Of a stretch of DNA of 64,000 bases, positions 26,173 to 36,507 are shown one piece after another. Source of the DNA: an uncultured Arachnia sp. (GTDB lineage Bacteria; Actinomycetota; Actinomycetes; Propionibacteriales; Propionibacteriaceae); NCBI GenBank assembly GCA_947493995.1, contig CANLTJ010000002.1:62001-126000 (forward strand). The letters run 5' to 3'. Position 1 is the first letter of the stretch; the number at the start of each line of letters is the position of its first letter. The translations under genes were made by a program, and so were the position numbers. A model generated the notes under the pieces. The model saw only the letters and a program-made list of their open reading frames with translations, ran no database searches and was not told the origin of the DNA.

Positions 26173-27168
26173 TCAGCAGACGTTACCGAGCGAAGTGGAG
26201 TACTCTCGGGCGACTATCTCGGTGATGACGTCCGTGTCTCGTAGTGGCCGCGTCAGCTCGTGGGACGAAATGAAAACCAGTTCATTGGCACCTTGCCGCA
26301 CCACCGCTGTGAACAGCTTCTCCGGTATGCCCTGCTTGGTGTCCAAGGTAACGGCGTCACCGTAGATGGCGCGAATGTCAGCGAGGCTCATCCCCACTTG
26401 CGCGCCCGCAGTCGTGCGAATGCCACGCTGTGCAACCGTGATCTCAGACGCACGCTGCGGGACGGCCAAATCGAGGTTGTGTTGCACATAGATACCGCGG
26501 TTGAGAAGACTCTGGCTTGACGGCCAGAACTGACAGATGTTGAACACGTCTCGGACATAACCGAGAGTCTCCAAATCCTTCATGGGAGTCCCCAGCTGCA
26601 GGGGACCCAAGCCGGTGAAGCTCAGCCGTGACTGGTCGATGATCCAGCCCGGTACTTCTCTCACGGCAGGAATGGACGCCGTGGAAAACAGTACGACGTT
26701 GTTGAAGACCCATTCCTTCTGGTTGACATACGATCCCCCCGATGGCTTGACCACATCGACCATCGCATAGCTACGGCAAGCACCTCTGCCCGTCGCGGCG
26801 GTGTCGCACTCGGTCCGCCACTGGCGTCCATCACTGGTCCAGTTGTCGTTCGTTCTGCCCAGGTTGTTGTTGGCCCACGCTGCGCGCGGCGACGGAAGGT
26901 AGGACAGGTTGTTGAACGTCCATCCAGTCTTCTTCACATAGCGACCATCGACATACTCCACGGTCGTCGCCCATATCTCGGCGCGGCACCTCACCACATT
27001 GCTGGAGTAGTCCTCGCACGTGGTGTTCCACAGCCGACCATCGGAGATCTGAGCACCGGGCGTGTCGTACACCGACGGCGTCTCGTCGGCATTGGCTTCC
27101 AAGGCTCCGCCTGCGAGCATGACCATTCCCGCAGCTGCCGCCGCTGCCAGTCTTCGAACAACCCTCAT
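26173..27168 (-). CDS. Secreted protein: N-terminal four-Cys domain plus unknown C-terminal domain
   Basis: About 331 residues; the GTG at 27177 would add three. A signal peptide (MRVVRRLAAAAAAGMVMLAG, cleavage near EANA) is followed by the domain shared with the subtilisin and GH101 proteins (about residues 32-163): SDGRLWNTTCEDYSSNVVRC, GWTFNNLSYLPSPRAAW, TECDTAATGRGACRSY and EWVFNNVVLF. In the other two proteins this domain is C-terminal; here it comes first. The remaining 165 residues contain two similar motifs, GLGPLQLGTPMKDLETLG and GAQVGMSLADIRAIYGD, seen in small secreted actinobacterial proteins of unknown role. It has no catalytic motif or sorting signal. Convergent with clpB. Confidence 0.82.
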   Translation of the reverse strand: MRVVRRLAAAAAAGMVMLAGGALEANADETPSVYDTPGAQISDGRLWNTTCEDYSSNVVRCRAEIWATTVEYVDGRYVKKTGWTFNNLSYLPSPRAAWANNNLGRTNDNWTSDGRQWRTECDTAATGRGACRSYAMVDVVKPSGGSYVNQKEWVFNNVVLFSTASIPAVREVPGWIIDQSRLSFTGLGPLQLGTPMKDLETLGYVRDVFNICQFWPSSQSLLNRGIYVQHNLDLAVPQRASEITVAQRGIRTTAGAQVGMSLADIRAIYGDAVTLDTKQGIPEKLFTAVVRQGANELVFISSHELTRPLRDTDVITEIVAREYSTSLGNVC

Positions 27169-27439
27169 TGTCTCCACCTATGGTTCTGTCGTCGATGAAG
27201 GACGCTATCCCTTCGCAGGGCCACTGCTTGACGGAGACACAGTGCGGGCCGTCATGGGCGTCCTCTTCGGGAGCCGGGAGATCGATGCAGCAGAGTTGCC
27301 GTGATCGGAATGAAAGCTCATAGCCGTCGTGATCCGAGCCCTGACAGGTGTACGTGACGCATTCCTCCCCGACGTGGAAAGCGGCCACACGGACGGGCTA
27401 TGGTGAAAGGAACAAGCGACGCACCCCGAAGGAGTGGAA

Positions 27440-29305
27440 GTGAGCGCAGCAGTTTCACAGTCCCCAACGATCGACGTGACCGGCCGGCTCCCCCAGCACG
27501 ACGGTCTCCTGCAGTGGGTGGAGGAGGTGGCAGCTCTCGCCCAACCATCGGCCATCCACTACTGCGATGGCTCTGAAGCCGAACAGCGTTCCCTGGCGGA
27601 TCAGCTGATCGCATCGGGCACGATCGTCCGCCTCAACGAGGCGGCCAAACCCAATTCGTTCTACGCCCGCACCGACCCCGACGACGTCGCTCGCGTCGAG
27701 GACTCCACCTTCATCTGCTCGGTCGACGAGGACGACTGCGGCCCCACCAACAACTGGATGGCGCCGGAGCGCATGAAGGGCATCATGACCAAGCTCTACG
27801 ACGGCTGCATGCGGGGCCGCACCATGTACGTCATCCCGTTCTGCATGGGACATGTGGACGCTCCGGAGCCGAAGTTCGGCGTCGAGATCACCGACTCCGC
27901 CTACGTCGCGTTGTCGATGCGCATCATGACGCGCATGGGTGCAAATGTGCTCGCCGCAATGGAGAGGGACCAGGCGCCGTTCGTCCCGGCGCTCCACTCC
28001 GTCGGGATGCCCCTGGATGATCCGGCCGACGATGTGCCGTGGCCCTGCAATGACGTAAAATACATCGTCCACTTCCCGGAGGAACGGACCATTTGGTCCT
28101 TCGGCTCCGGATACGGCGGCAACTCGCTGCTCGGCAAGAAGTGTTACGCGCTGCGGATCGCCTCGGTGATGGGTCGCGATGAGGGCTGGCTTGCCGAACA
28201 CATGATCATCATGAAACTCACCTCGCCCGAGGGGAAGTCGTACCACATTTGTGCCGCGTTCCCCTCCGCGTGCGGCAAGACCAACCTTGCGATGCTGGAC
28301 CCCACAGTCGAGGGCTGGTCGGTGGAGCTCATCGGCGACGACATCGCCTGGCTTCGGTTCGGACCCGATGGCCGTCTCTATGCGGTGAACCCGGAAACCG
28401 GACTCTTCGGAGTCGCCCCGGGGACCGGCATGGACACCAACCCCAATGCGATGGCCACGATCGATGCTGGCAACTCTGTCTTCACCAACGTCGCTCTGAC
28501 TGAGGACGGTGACGTGTGGTGGGAGGGCATGACCCCGACGCCGCCGTCGGAGCTGACGGATTGGAAAGGACGCCGCTGGACTCCGGACGGCGGCCCGGAA
28601 GGTGGCCGCCCCGGCGAGAAGGCAGCCCATCCCAACAGTCGGTTCTGCACACCCATTGAGCAGTGCCCCATCCTGAGCGACGACTACCACGACCCGATCG
28701 GTGTCCCCGTCGATGCCATCATCTTCGGCGGTCGCCGTCAGAACACCATCCCGTTGGTCGCCCAGTCGCGCAACTGGAATCACGGCGTGTTCATGGGCGC
28801 CACCTGCTCATCGGAGACGACGGCGGCCGCGAAAGGGGCCGTGGGAGTACTGCGTCGCGACCCCATGGCCATGCTGCCGTTCCTGGGCTACCACGTGGGC
28901 GACTACTTCCAGCACTGGATCGACATGGGCACCTCCACCACCCACGACAAGCTGCCGGAGATTTTCTATGTCAACTGGTTCCGTCGTGACGCGGACGGTC
29001 GGTTCCTGTGGCCGGGCTTCGGTGAGAACTCCCGCGTGTTGAAGTGGATCGTCGAGCGGATCGAGGGCAAAGTGGATGCCGTCGACACACCAGCTGGCCT
29101 CCTGCCGGTTCCAGGCGAATTGGACGTCTCCGGCTTGAACATCGACGAGCGTGAACTCGACGAGGTCCTCCGATTCGTCCCCCAGGAGTGGATCGACGAA
29201 CTCCCCCGAATCCGTCGCTGGCTCCGCTCACTGGGCAGCAAGGTTCCGCGGGAGGTGCACGACGAGTTGTGGCAGATCGCCATGTCGATGGCCGAGCGCC
29301 CCTGA
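27440..29305 (+). CDS. pckG: Phosphoenolpyruvate carboxykinase (GTP)
   Basis: 621 residues. It interconverts oxaloacetate and PEP with GTP/GDP and Mn2+, linking the TCA cycle and gluconeogenesis; in propionic-acid bacteria C3/C4 exchange is central. Motifs: kinase P-loop [15 protein letters not shown] with the reactive Cys, [16 protein letters not shown] (metal site), [15 protein letters not shown], and [12 protein letters not shown]. The start at GTG 27440 is preceded by GAAGGAG; a GTG six bases earlier is also open. The 271-bp upstream gap probably holds its promoter, but no operator is recognised. Confidence 0.96.
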   Translation: MSAAVSQSPTIDVTGRLPQHDGLLQWVEEVAALAQPSAIHYCDGSEAEQRSLADQLIASGTIVRLNEAAKPNSFYARTDPDDVARVEDSTFICSVDEDDCGPTNNWMAPERMKGIMTKLYDGCMRGRTMYVIPFCMGHVDAPEPKFGVEITDSAYVALSMRIMTRMGANVLAAMERDQAPFVPALHSVGMPLDDPADDVPWPCNDVKYIVHFPEERTIWSFGSGYGGNSLLGKKCYALRIASVMGRDEGWLAEHMIIMKLTSPEGKSYHICAAFPSACGKTNLAMLDPTVEGWSVELIGDDIAWLRFGPDGRLYAVNPETGLFGVAPGTGMDTNPNAMATIDAGNSVFTNVALTEDGDVWWEGMTPTPPSELTDWKGRRWTPDGGPEGGRPGEKAAHPNSRFCTPIEQCPILSDDYHDPIGVPVDAIIFGGRRQNTIPLVAQSRNWNHGVFMGATCSSETTAAAKGAVGVLRRDPMAMLPFLGYHVGDYFQHWIDMGTSTTHDKLPEIFYVNWFRRDADGRFLWPGFGENSRVLKWIVERIEGKVDAVDTPAGLLPVPGELDVSGLNIDERELDEVLRFVPQEWIDELPRIRRWLRSLGSKVPREVHDELWQIAMSMAERP

Positions 29306-29484
29306 CGGGCGGTTGCGGACATGGAATACCACTGGTACTCGCCACACCACTGATGTAGCGCTGGTCCAGCACAATACGGCTGGTGTGGGCGCACGGAGAT
29401 CGTTTATCCACAGGTTGAACCCGGTTTTCCCCAGAGACGAACCCGGGACTGGCCCCGACCCATGCGACGGGCTTCAATCGGGAG

Positions 29485-30411
29485 ATGGATTTCGACGTCA
29501 ACGCCCTGTTCACCCACGCGCAGCTCGTCGCTGGCGGCCTGCATCCAAATGAGATTCGTTCCAAGCTTCGCTCAGGCGAGTTGGCACGCATTCGACGCGG
29601 GGTCTACCGCACGGGCGGCGAGATCGACCCCATCGTCGGGCATCAACAGTTGGTCTGGGCGATGCTGCTGCACGTCGACGACGCCAACGTCGTGAGTCAT
29701 CAGTCAGCCGCTGTCCTGCACGGCCTGCCCACTCCGCGCGAGGATCTGTCACGCGCCTTCATGACGAGACGCACGTCCGGCCACACGCATTCGACGAAGC
29801 AACTCAAGGTGCGTGACACTCCCCTCGACGACGTCGACGTCACGCAGCTCGACGCGGTGCCAGTCACGACCCTGGCCCGCACAGCGGCTGACCTAGCCCG
29901 AACTCTTCCTTATGTTTGGGGTGTAGCCGTCTGTGACGCCGCGCTGCGGACAGGCCTACAACGCTCGGATCTGCTTGCTGCACTCGATCGCCACCCGAAC
30001 CTCCGGGGCCATGCTCGCGCACGGCAAGTAGCGAACTTCGCTGATTCCCGCAGCGAATCGCCAGCCGAATCGATGAGCCGAGTGTCCATCGTCCGTGCTG
30101 GCCTTCCGGTACCGCAGTTGCAATACGAGATCTTCGACGCCAATGGCGAGCTCGTCGCCCGAACCGATTTCGCCTGGCCCGAGCTGCGACTCGTCGGAGA
30201 GGTCGACGGCAGGATCAAGTACGGGCAGCTCCTTCGGCCGGGCCAGAGTGCCGATGCGGTCATCATGGCGGAAAAGCGCCGGGAGGAGCTAATCCGACAG
30301 CAGGGGTGGTGGATCGCGAGGTGGGACTGGAGCACGGCCACTGACGCTGAGGCTCTCGGGAGACTACTGCGTCGTTCCATGGGCGTATCGCGGCCCGAGC
30401 TTGCCAGCTGA
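29485..30411 (+). CDS. AbiEi-like winged-helix protein with DUF559-like C-terminus (second copy)
   Basis: 308 residues. Same architecture as the protein at 16745-17659 but only distantly similar. N-terminal winged helix (FTHAQLVAGGLHPNEIRSKL, ARIRRGVYRTGGEID), a middle region with VTTLARTAADLARTL and a C-terminal nuclease-like core (TDFAWPELRLVGEVDGRIKY, then RREELIRQQGWWIARWDWS). No toxin partner is adjacent. Function unknown. The 179-bp gap before it contains nothing I recognise. Convergent with hspR. Confidence 0.78.
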   Translation: MDFDVNALFTHAQLVAGGLHPNEIRSKLRSGELARIRRGVYRTGGEIDPIVGHQQLVWAMLLHVDDANVVSHQSAAVLHGLPTPREDLSRAFMTRRTSGHTHSTKQLKVRDTPLDDVDVTQLDAVPVTTLARTAADLARTLPYVWGVAVCDAALRTGLQRSDLLAALDRHPNLRGHARARQVANFADSRSESPAESMSRVSIVRAGLPVPQLQYEIFDANGELVARTDFAWPELRLVGEVDGRIKYGQLLRPGQSADAVIMAEKRREELIRQQGWWIARWDWSTATDAEALGRLLRRSMGVSRPELAS

Positions 30412-30545
30412 CGTGACCGGTCCGTCGAGCCTTGGCCTCGAGCCACGTGATCCGTTCGATCACATCTCTCACACCAGCCGTGTGGCCCTGCACCTGCGCT
30501 ATATCAGTGGTGCAGCGTAGACCAGTGGTATTACAACTGCGACGG

Positions 30546-30971
30546 TCAGCGGTAGGTGATGGCGAGGCGCTCGCGGGCTCGGTAGCGGCCGTGGTGGACG
30601 TCTCCGGTGACCTCTGCCGTGAACAGGCGAGCCGCCGCTTCCGGCGAGTTCTGGACGCGTTGCAAGGTGTCGTTCAGCCGCTGGATCTGAGTCTGCAACC
30701 CGTCGATCTGGGCCTCCAGTTCGATGATTCTGCGAATCCCCTCCAGGTTGATCCCCTCGTCCTGGCTCAGACGCTGGATGTGGCGGAGCTTGGCCACATC
30801 CCGGAGCGAGTACCGACGACCCCGGCCGCGTGCTCGCTTGGGCACGACGAGTCCGAGACGGTCGTAGCCGCGCAGCGTCTGGGGATGCATGTCCGCCAGC
30901 TGCGAGGCTACCGAGACGGGAAACACGGGCGCGTCCTGGTCAAACTTCTGAGGAAGGTTGGGTGTGGCCAT
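30546..30971 (-). CDS. hspR: HspR, MerR-family heat-shock repressor
   Basis: 141 residues. It represses dnaK-type operons by binding HAIR inverted repeats, with DnaK as co-repressor in relatives. The MerR winged helix is clear: FPVSVASQLADMHPQTLRGY, DRLGLVVPKRARGRGRRYS, RDVAKLRHIQRLSQDEGINL. A coiled-coil dimer helix follows. The start ATG at 30971 is 1 nt after the dnaJ stop. It is the last gene of dnaK-grpE-dnaJ-hspR, so it feeds back on its own operon through the two HAIR sites at 34.8 kb, and probably also controls clpB. Confidence 0.95.
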   Translation of the reverse strand: MATPNLPQKFDQDAPVFPVSVASQLADMHPQTLRGYDRLGLVVPKRARGRGRRYSLRDVAKLRHIQRLSQDEGINLEGIRRIIELEAQIDGLQTQIQRLNDTLQRVQNSPEAAARLFTAEVTGDVHHGRYRARERLAITYR

Positions 30972-30972
30972 G

Positions 30973-32136
30973 TCAACGCCCGAAGAGCGCGGCACGTGGG
31001 TCAGCCTGTCCGGATTTCTCCGCGTACTCGAGCAATGCGTTGCGCGCAGCATCGCTCAAGTGATCCGGCACCTCGATCTTGAGAGTGACCAGCAGATCAC
31101 CGACGGTACCGTCGGGTTTGCGAGCACCCTTGCCCCGCAGACGCATCGTCCGGCCATTCGGCGTGTTGGGTGGCACTCGCAGCTTGACGGAGGAACCGGT
31201 GATGGTGGGGACGGAGATCTCGGCCCCCAGTGTCGCCTCCGCAAACGTCACGGGCACCTCGAGGGTCAGATTGTTACCGCTGCGACCGAACAGCTTGTGC
31301 GGTCGGACATGCACCGTGACGTACAGGTCGCCCGGGGCACCTCCGTTCTCGCCCGCTGCGCCCTTGCCCTTCACGCGGATGCGCTGGCCGTCGCTGACGC
31401 CGGCGGGGATGCGCACGTTCATGGTGTTGGCGGATCGCGCCCGGCCGGAGCCCTGGCAGTCGGGACACGGATCGTCGACGAGCAACCCCCGCCCCAAGCA
31501 GTCGCGACACGGTTCGCTCATCGAGAAGACGCCGCCAGCGGTGGAACTCTGCATGCCGGAGCCCTCACACGTGGGGCACACCTTGGGCAGAGTCCCCGCC
31601 CTGGCGCCGGTGCCCCGGCACGAGGGGCAGGGCTGATCAGAGATCGTGCGCATGGAAACCGTGTCGCCAGAGACCGCCTGCTCGAACGAGATCGTCACCT
31701 CGCCCTCGATGTCCGCGCCCCGCCGGGGTCCTCTCGTCGTCGTGCGACGAGTGGTTCCGGCAGTGCTGAACAAGTTGCCGAAGATGTCGCCGAAACCGGC
31801 GCTTGAGGCGCCCGCTCCCCCGGCGTTACGGAAGAGATCCTCGAAGCCACCCGGCGTACCGGAGGGTCCACTGCCCGGGGTTCCGAATCGGACACCGCTG
31901 CCGAACAGCCGCCGCGCCTCGTCGTACTCCTTGCGCTTCTCCGGGTTGCTCAGCACAGAGTTGGCCTCGGAAGCCTCCTTGAACTTCGCTTCGGCCGTCT
32001 TGTTCCCCGGGTTCTGATCCGGGTGATTCTCGCGGGCGATCTTGCGAAACGCCTTGCGGATCTCGTCTGATCCCGCCTTCTTGGGGACACCGAGGATCTT
32101 GTAGTAGTCCTTTTCCAGCCAGTCCTTCGTACTCAC
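30973..32136 (-). CDS. dnaJ: DnaJ co-chaperone
   Basis: 387 residues. J-domain at the N-terminus (YYKILGVPKKAGSDEIRKAF, HPD in ARENHPDQN), then a Gly/Phe-rich stretch (about residues 90-125), a zinc domain with four CxxCxGxG-type repeats (CPSCRGTG, CPTCEGSG, CRDCLGRG, CPDCQGSG), and the C-terminal substrate-binding domains. It stimulates DnaK ATPase. The start is the GTG at 32136 with AAGGAGG upstream. There is a 100-nt gap to grpE. Confidence 0.95.
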   Translation of the reverse strand: MSTKDWLEKDYYKILGVPKKAGSDEIRKAFRKIARENHPDQNPGNKTAEAKFKEASEANSVLSNPEKRKEYDEARRLFGSGVRFGTPGSGPSGTPGGFEDLFRNAGGAGASSAGFGDIFGNLFSTAGTTRRTTTRGPRRGADIEGEVTISFEQAVSGDTVSMRTISDQPCPSCRGTGARAGTLPKVCPTCEGSGMQSSTAGGVFSMSEPCRDCLGRGLLVDDPCPDCQGSGRARSANTMNVRIPAGVSDGQRIRVKGKGAAGENGGAPGDLYVTVHVRPHKLFGRSGNNLTLEVPVTFAEATLGAEISVPTITGSSVKLRVPPNTPNGRTMRLRGKGARKPDGTVGDLLVTLKIEVPDHLSDAARNALLEYAEKSGQADPRAALFGR

Positions 32137-32236
32137 CCGATGCCTCCTTCTCGTGGTGCGGGATCGTGTGCAGTCAAATGTAGTGAGACTGGGTGGCCGC
32201 CCCGCGTGTCGGCGGGGCAGCCCTCCGGTCAGTGTG

Positions 32237-32859
32237 TCAGGTCGTGGGATTCGCGACGCCGACGCGCGCCGGGCGGATGACGCGATCACCCAACGCATAT
32301 CCCTTTTGCATGACCTGGGAGATCGTGGTGACCTCCACTTCCGTGTCCTCCAACGGGATCTCCATCAGGGCGTCGTGCCGGTTCGGGTCGAACGTGTCAC
32401 CCACTTCACCGAACGAGGTCAGGCCATGTTTGGCGGCGACCTTCTCCAGCTCGTCGGCCACCAGCTTGAAGCCTCCACCCAGATCGTCGTGCGCCCGGGC
32501 CAGCGCGACGCTGTCCAGGACGGGCATCAAATCCCTGACGATGGACTCGACGCCTGCCTGCCTGGACAGGGCCCGATCCCGGTCCACGCGCCTCTTGTAG
32601 TTGACGTATTCAGCCTGCAGCCGCTGCAGATCTGCCGTGCGTTCAGCGGCCAGCGTTGCCCAGTCGACGGCGGACTCGGCAAATGCCTCATCCACGGCGT
32701 CCCCGACGGAACTCTCCTGGTCCTGCTGGTCGCCCTCGGACTCGACCTGTTCCGGCTCCGCAGTCTCCTGCTCGGGACCCTGCGCCTCGGGCTCGGGTGT
32801 GCCCTCAGGCGGGGGCGGCATGTCGCCGCCCTCGCGCTCAGGATTCTCGCTGAATTCAC

Positions 32860-32863
<4 letters not shown>
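32237..32863 (-). CDS. grpE: GrpE nucleotide exchange factor
   Basis: 208 residues. A disordered acidic, Pro/Glu-rich N-terminus (about 60 residues) is followed by a long helix ([20 protein letters not shown]) and the beta domain with [13 protein letters not shown] and [20 protein letters not shown]. It releases ADP from DnaK. The GTG start overlaps the dnaK stop (GTGA). Confidence 0.95.
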
Positions 32864-34728
<1,865 letters not shown>

Positions 34729-34783
34729 GTGTGAATCTCCTCAGGTTGTGATTGCGCTGTCCGCGCGTCATTGTCATGTGTCC

Positions 34784-34804
34784 CTTGAGCGGGGTTGGCT
34801 CAAG
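34784..34804. promoter_or_regulatory. HAIR operator 1 upstream of dnaK
   Basis: CTTGAGC, 7-nt spacer, GCTCAAG: a perfect 7-bp inverted repeat of the HAIR type, 56 nt upstream of the dnaK ATG. Confidence 0.9.
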
Positions 34805-34837
34805 TTAACCACAAGACTCCGCATACTCCAAATGATG

Positions 34838-34856
34838 TTGAGCCGAGTCCGCTCAA
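34838..34856. promoter_or_regulatory. HAIR operator 2 upstream of dnaK
   Basis: TTGAGC, 7-nt spacer, GCTCAA. Same pattern as operator 1, 33 nt further upstream, suggesting two HspR dimers on this promoter. Confidence 0.82.
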
Positions 34857-34929
34857 CCCAGGCTCCAGCGATGTTGCGTAGAGATGTAGCACCCAGACGC
34901 CCGCCTAAAACCAGGATGCCCTTCCTACA

Positions 34930-34984
34930 GGGCGGGCGACGGGAAGTAGTGCGGGCGACGAGAGCTAGGGCGGGCGACGGTGGG
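34930..34984. repeat. 19-bp tandem repeat, about 2.9 copies
   Basis: Three successive units with the shared core GCGGGCGACG at 34932, 34951 and 34970 (period 19). They lie directly beyond the stop of the DUF1707 gene, between it and the dnaK promoter. Confidence 0.8.
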
Positions 34985-35593
34985 TCAGCGACGACGCGTT
35001 GCGCCGAGCTTGACGTCGTGACCGGCCCACCACAAGAACCCTTTGAGGATCACCGTGCCGTTGGAGCCGTCACCCTGGGCCTGCCTGTCGATGTCATTGC
35101 CAGCCATGATGGCGATGGACTCGTCCACCACGCGTACACCCTCGGGCACGTAGATGTCATGTCCCGCCATGATGGCGTGAAGCTCCAGCGTGATGACGAC
35201 GCCCGGGCCCATGGCAACGGTGAGATCCATGTTGTCGCCACCCCACCACGCGAAATTGGTGTAACGCCTCGTGCCGGGCTCGACGGTGATGTCCCTACCG
35301 GACATGAATGTCACCGTGGTGCGCTCCGGTGCTCCGGTCGCGGGCAGCGGGGATGCTCGCCTGCCAGCGAGATCTCCGCGGTCCTGCGCCATGAGCTCAC
35401 GGCCCTCGGGTAGGTCCTCGACCACCGCGTCGAACTCGTCCATGTATCGGGCCGCCAGCACTCGGTCCTGCCGCTCTCCGAGCTCCTCGATGCTCAGCCG
35501 ACCGTCGGCGTGCGCCTGCTGCAGGACAATCAGGACTGCATCCCGGTCAGCATCGCCAGCTCGCAGGCGCTTGCGCGGCTCCATCTCAGACAT
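34985..35593 (-). CDS. DUF1707 protein with LiaF-like C-terminal domain
   Basis: 202 residues. The N-terminal DUF1707 module reads RLRAGDADRDAVLIVLQQAH, followed by ADGRLSIEELGERQDRVLAA. The C-terminal half (TTVTFMSGRDITVEPGT, WWGGDNMDLTVAMGPG, IYVPEGVRVVDESIAIMAGN) resembles the beta-helical cell-wall-stress domain found in LiaF-type proteins. No membrane segment is visible. Probably a stress-related accessory protein; no partner is adjacent. Confidence 0.83.
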   Translation of the reverse strand: MSEMEPRKRLRAGDADRDAVLIVLQQAHADGRLSIEELGERQDRVLAARYMDEFDAVVEDLPEGRELMAQDRGDLAGRRASPLPATGAPERTTVTFMSGRDITVEPGTRRYTNFAWWGGDNMDLTVAMGPGVVITLELHAIMAGHDIYVPEGVRVVDESIAIMAGNDIDRQAQGDGSNGTVILKGFLWWAGHDVKLGATRRR

Positions 35594-35639
35594 GCGCCAA
35601 GCCTACTGACGATGGGCCCAACGGGGTCGGGAAGTTGCG

Positions 35640-36464
35640 TCAGTCACGCCACCAGTCGTCGAGAGCAGTGACGGGGGTAGTCCGCTTGTGGCGGCTGAGC
35701 ACGTACTTGGCCTCGATGTTCTCGGCCACCTCGTCCGCGACCACCCGGCCTTCCAGGTAGTCATCGATGTCGTCGTAGGTGATGCCCAGCTCGTCCTCGT
35801 CGGTGCGCAGCGGATTGTCGTCCAGAAGATCGGCAGTGGGCGCCTTCCCCCACAGCCGCTCCGGGGCTCCGAGGTGACGCAACACCTGCCTGTTCTGGCG
35901 CTTGTTCAGGCCGAACAACGGCAGGATGTCCGCAGCTCCGTCGCCGAATTTGGTGAAGAATCCGGTGACGGACTCGGCACCGTGATCGGTGCCGATCACC
36001 AAGAGGTTGCGCTCCCCCGCCAGCGCATACTGCGCCACCATGCGCATGCGGGCCTTGACATTGCCCTTGTTGAAGTCGGAGATGTCCCGCCCGACGGCCG
36101 CCTCGAAACCTTCCTCCAACCCGTCCACCCCGGCGGCGATGTTGAGCGTCAGGGACGTTCGGGCCGCAATGAAGTCCATCGATGCTTCCGCATCGTCGGC
36201 ATCAGCCTGGGTGCCGTAGGGCAACCGGACGGCGACGAAGTCCGCGTCCACCCCGTCCTCGCGGAGCCGATCGACCGCCAACTGCGCCAGCCGTCCAGCC
36301 AACGTTGAATCCAGCCCACCCGAAATCCCCAGGACGAATCCGCCCGTGCGGGTGGTGAGTACGTAGTCCACAAGGAACGACACCCGACGCTTCACCTCCC
36401 GAGCCGGGTCGATACTGGGGCGAACTCCCATCTCGGCAATGATTCGTGACTGCATCTCTCGCAT
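35640..36464 (-). CDS. nadE: Ammonia-dependent NAD synthetase
   Basis: 274 residues, typical for the short NH3-dependent form without a glutaminase domain. It amidates deamido-NAD in the last step of NAD synthesis. The ATP-pyrophosphatase loop is GISGGLDSTLAGRL. Other family blocks are RLPYGTQADADDAEASMDFI, NVKARMRMVAQYALAG, VIGTDHGAESVTGFFTKFGD and LFGLNKRQNRQVLRHLGAPE. It is the second gene in a loose minus-strand run after thrC. Confidence 0.96.
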   Translation of the reverse strand: MREMQSRIIAEMGVRPSIDPAREVKRRVSFLVDYVLTTRTGGFVLGISGGLDSTLAGRLAQLAVDRLREDGVDADFVAVRLPYGTQADADDAEASMDFIAARTSLTLNIAAGVDGLEEGFEAAVGRDISDFNKGNVKARMRMVAQYALAGERNLLVIGTDHGAESVTGFFTKFGDGAADILPLFGLNKRQNRQVLRHLGAPERLWGKAPTADLLDDNPLRTDEDELGITYDDIDDYLEGRVVADEVAENIEAKYVLSRHKRTTPVTALDDWWRD

Positions 36465-36507
36465 GGTTTTCAGTGTAGGTGCCCGCGCCGCCCACGCCCG
36501 GCTGGGA

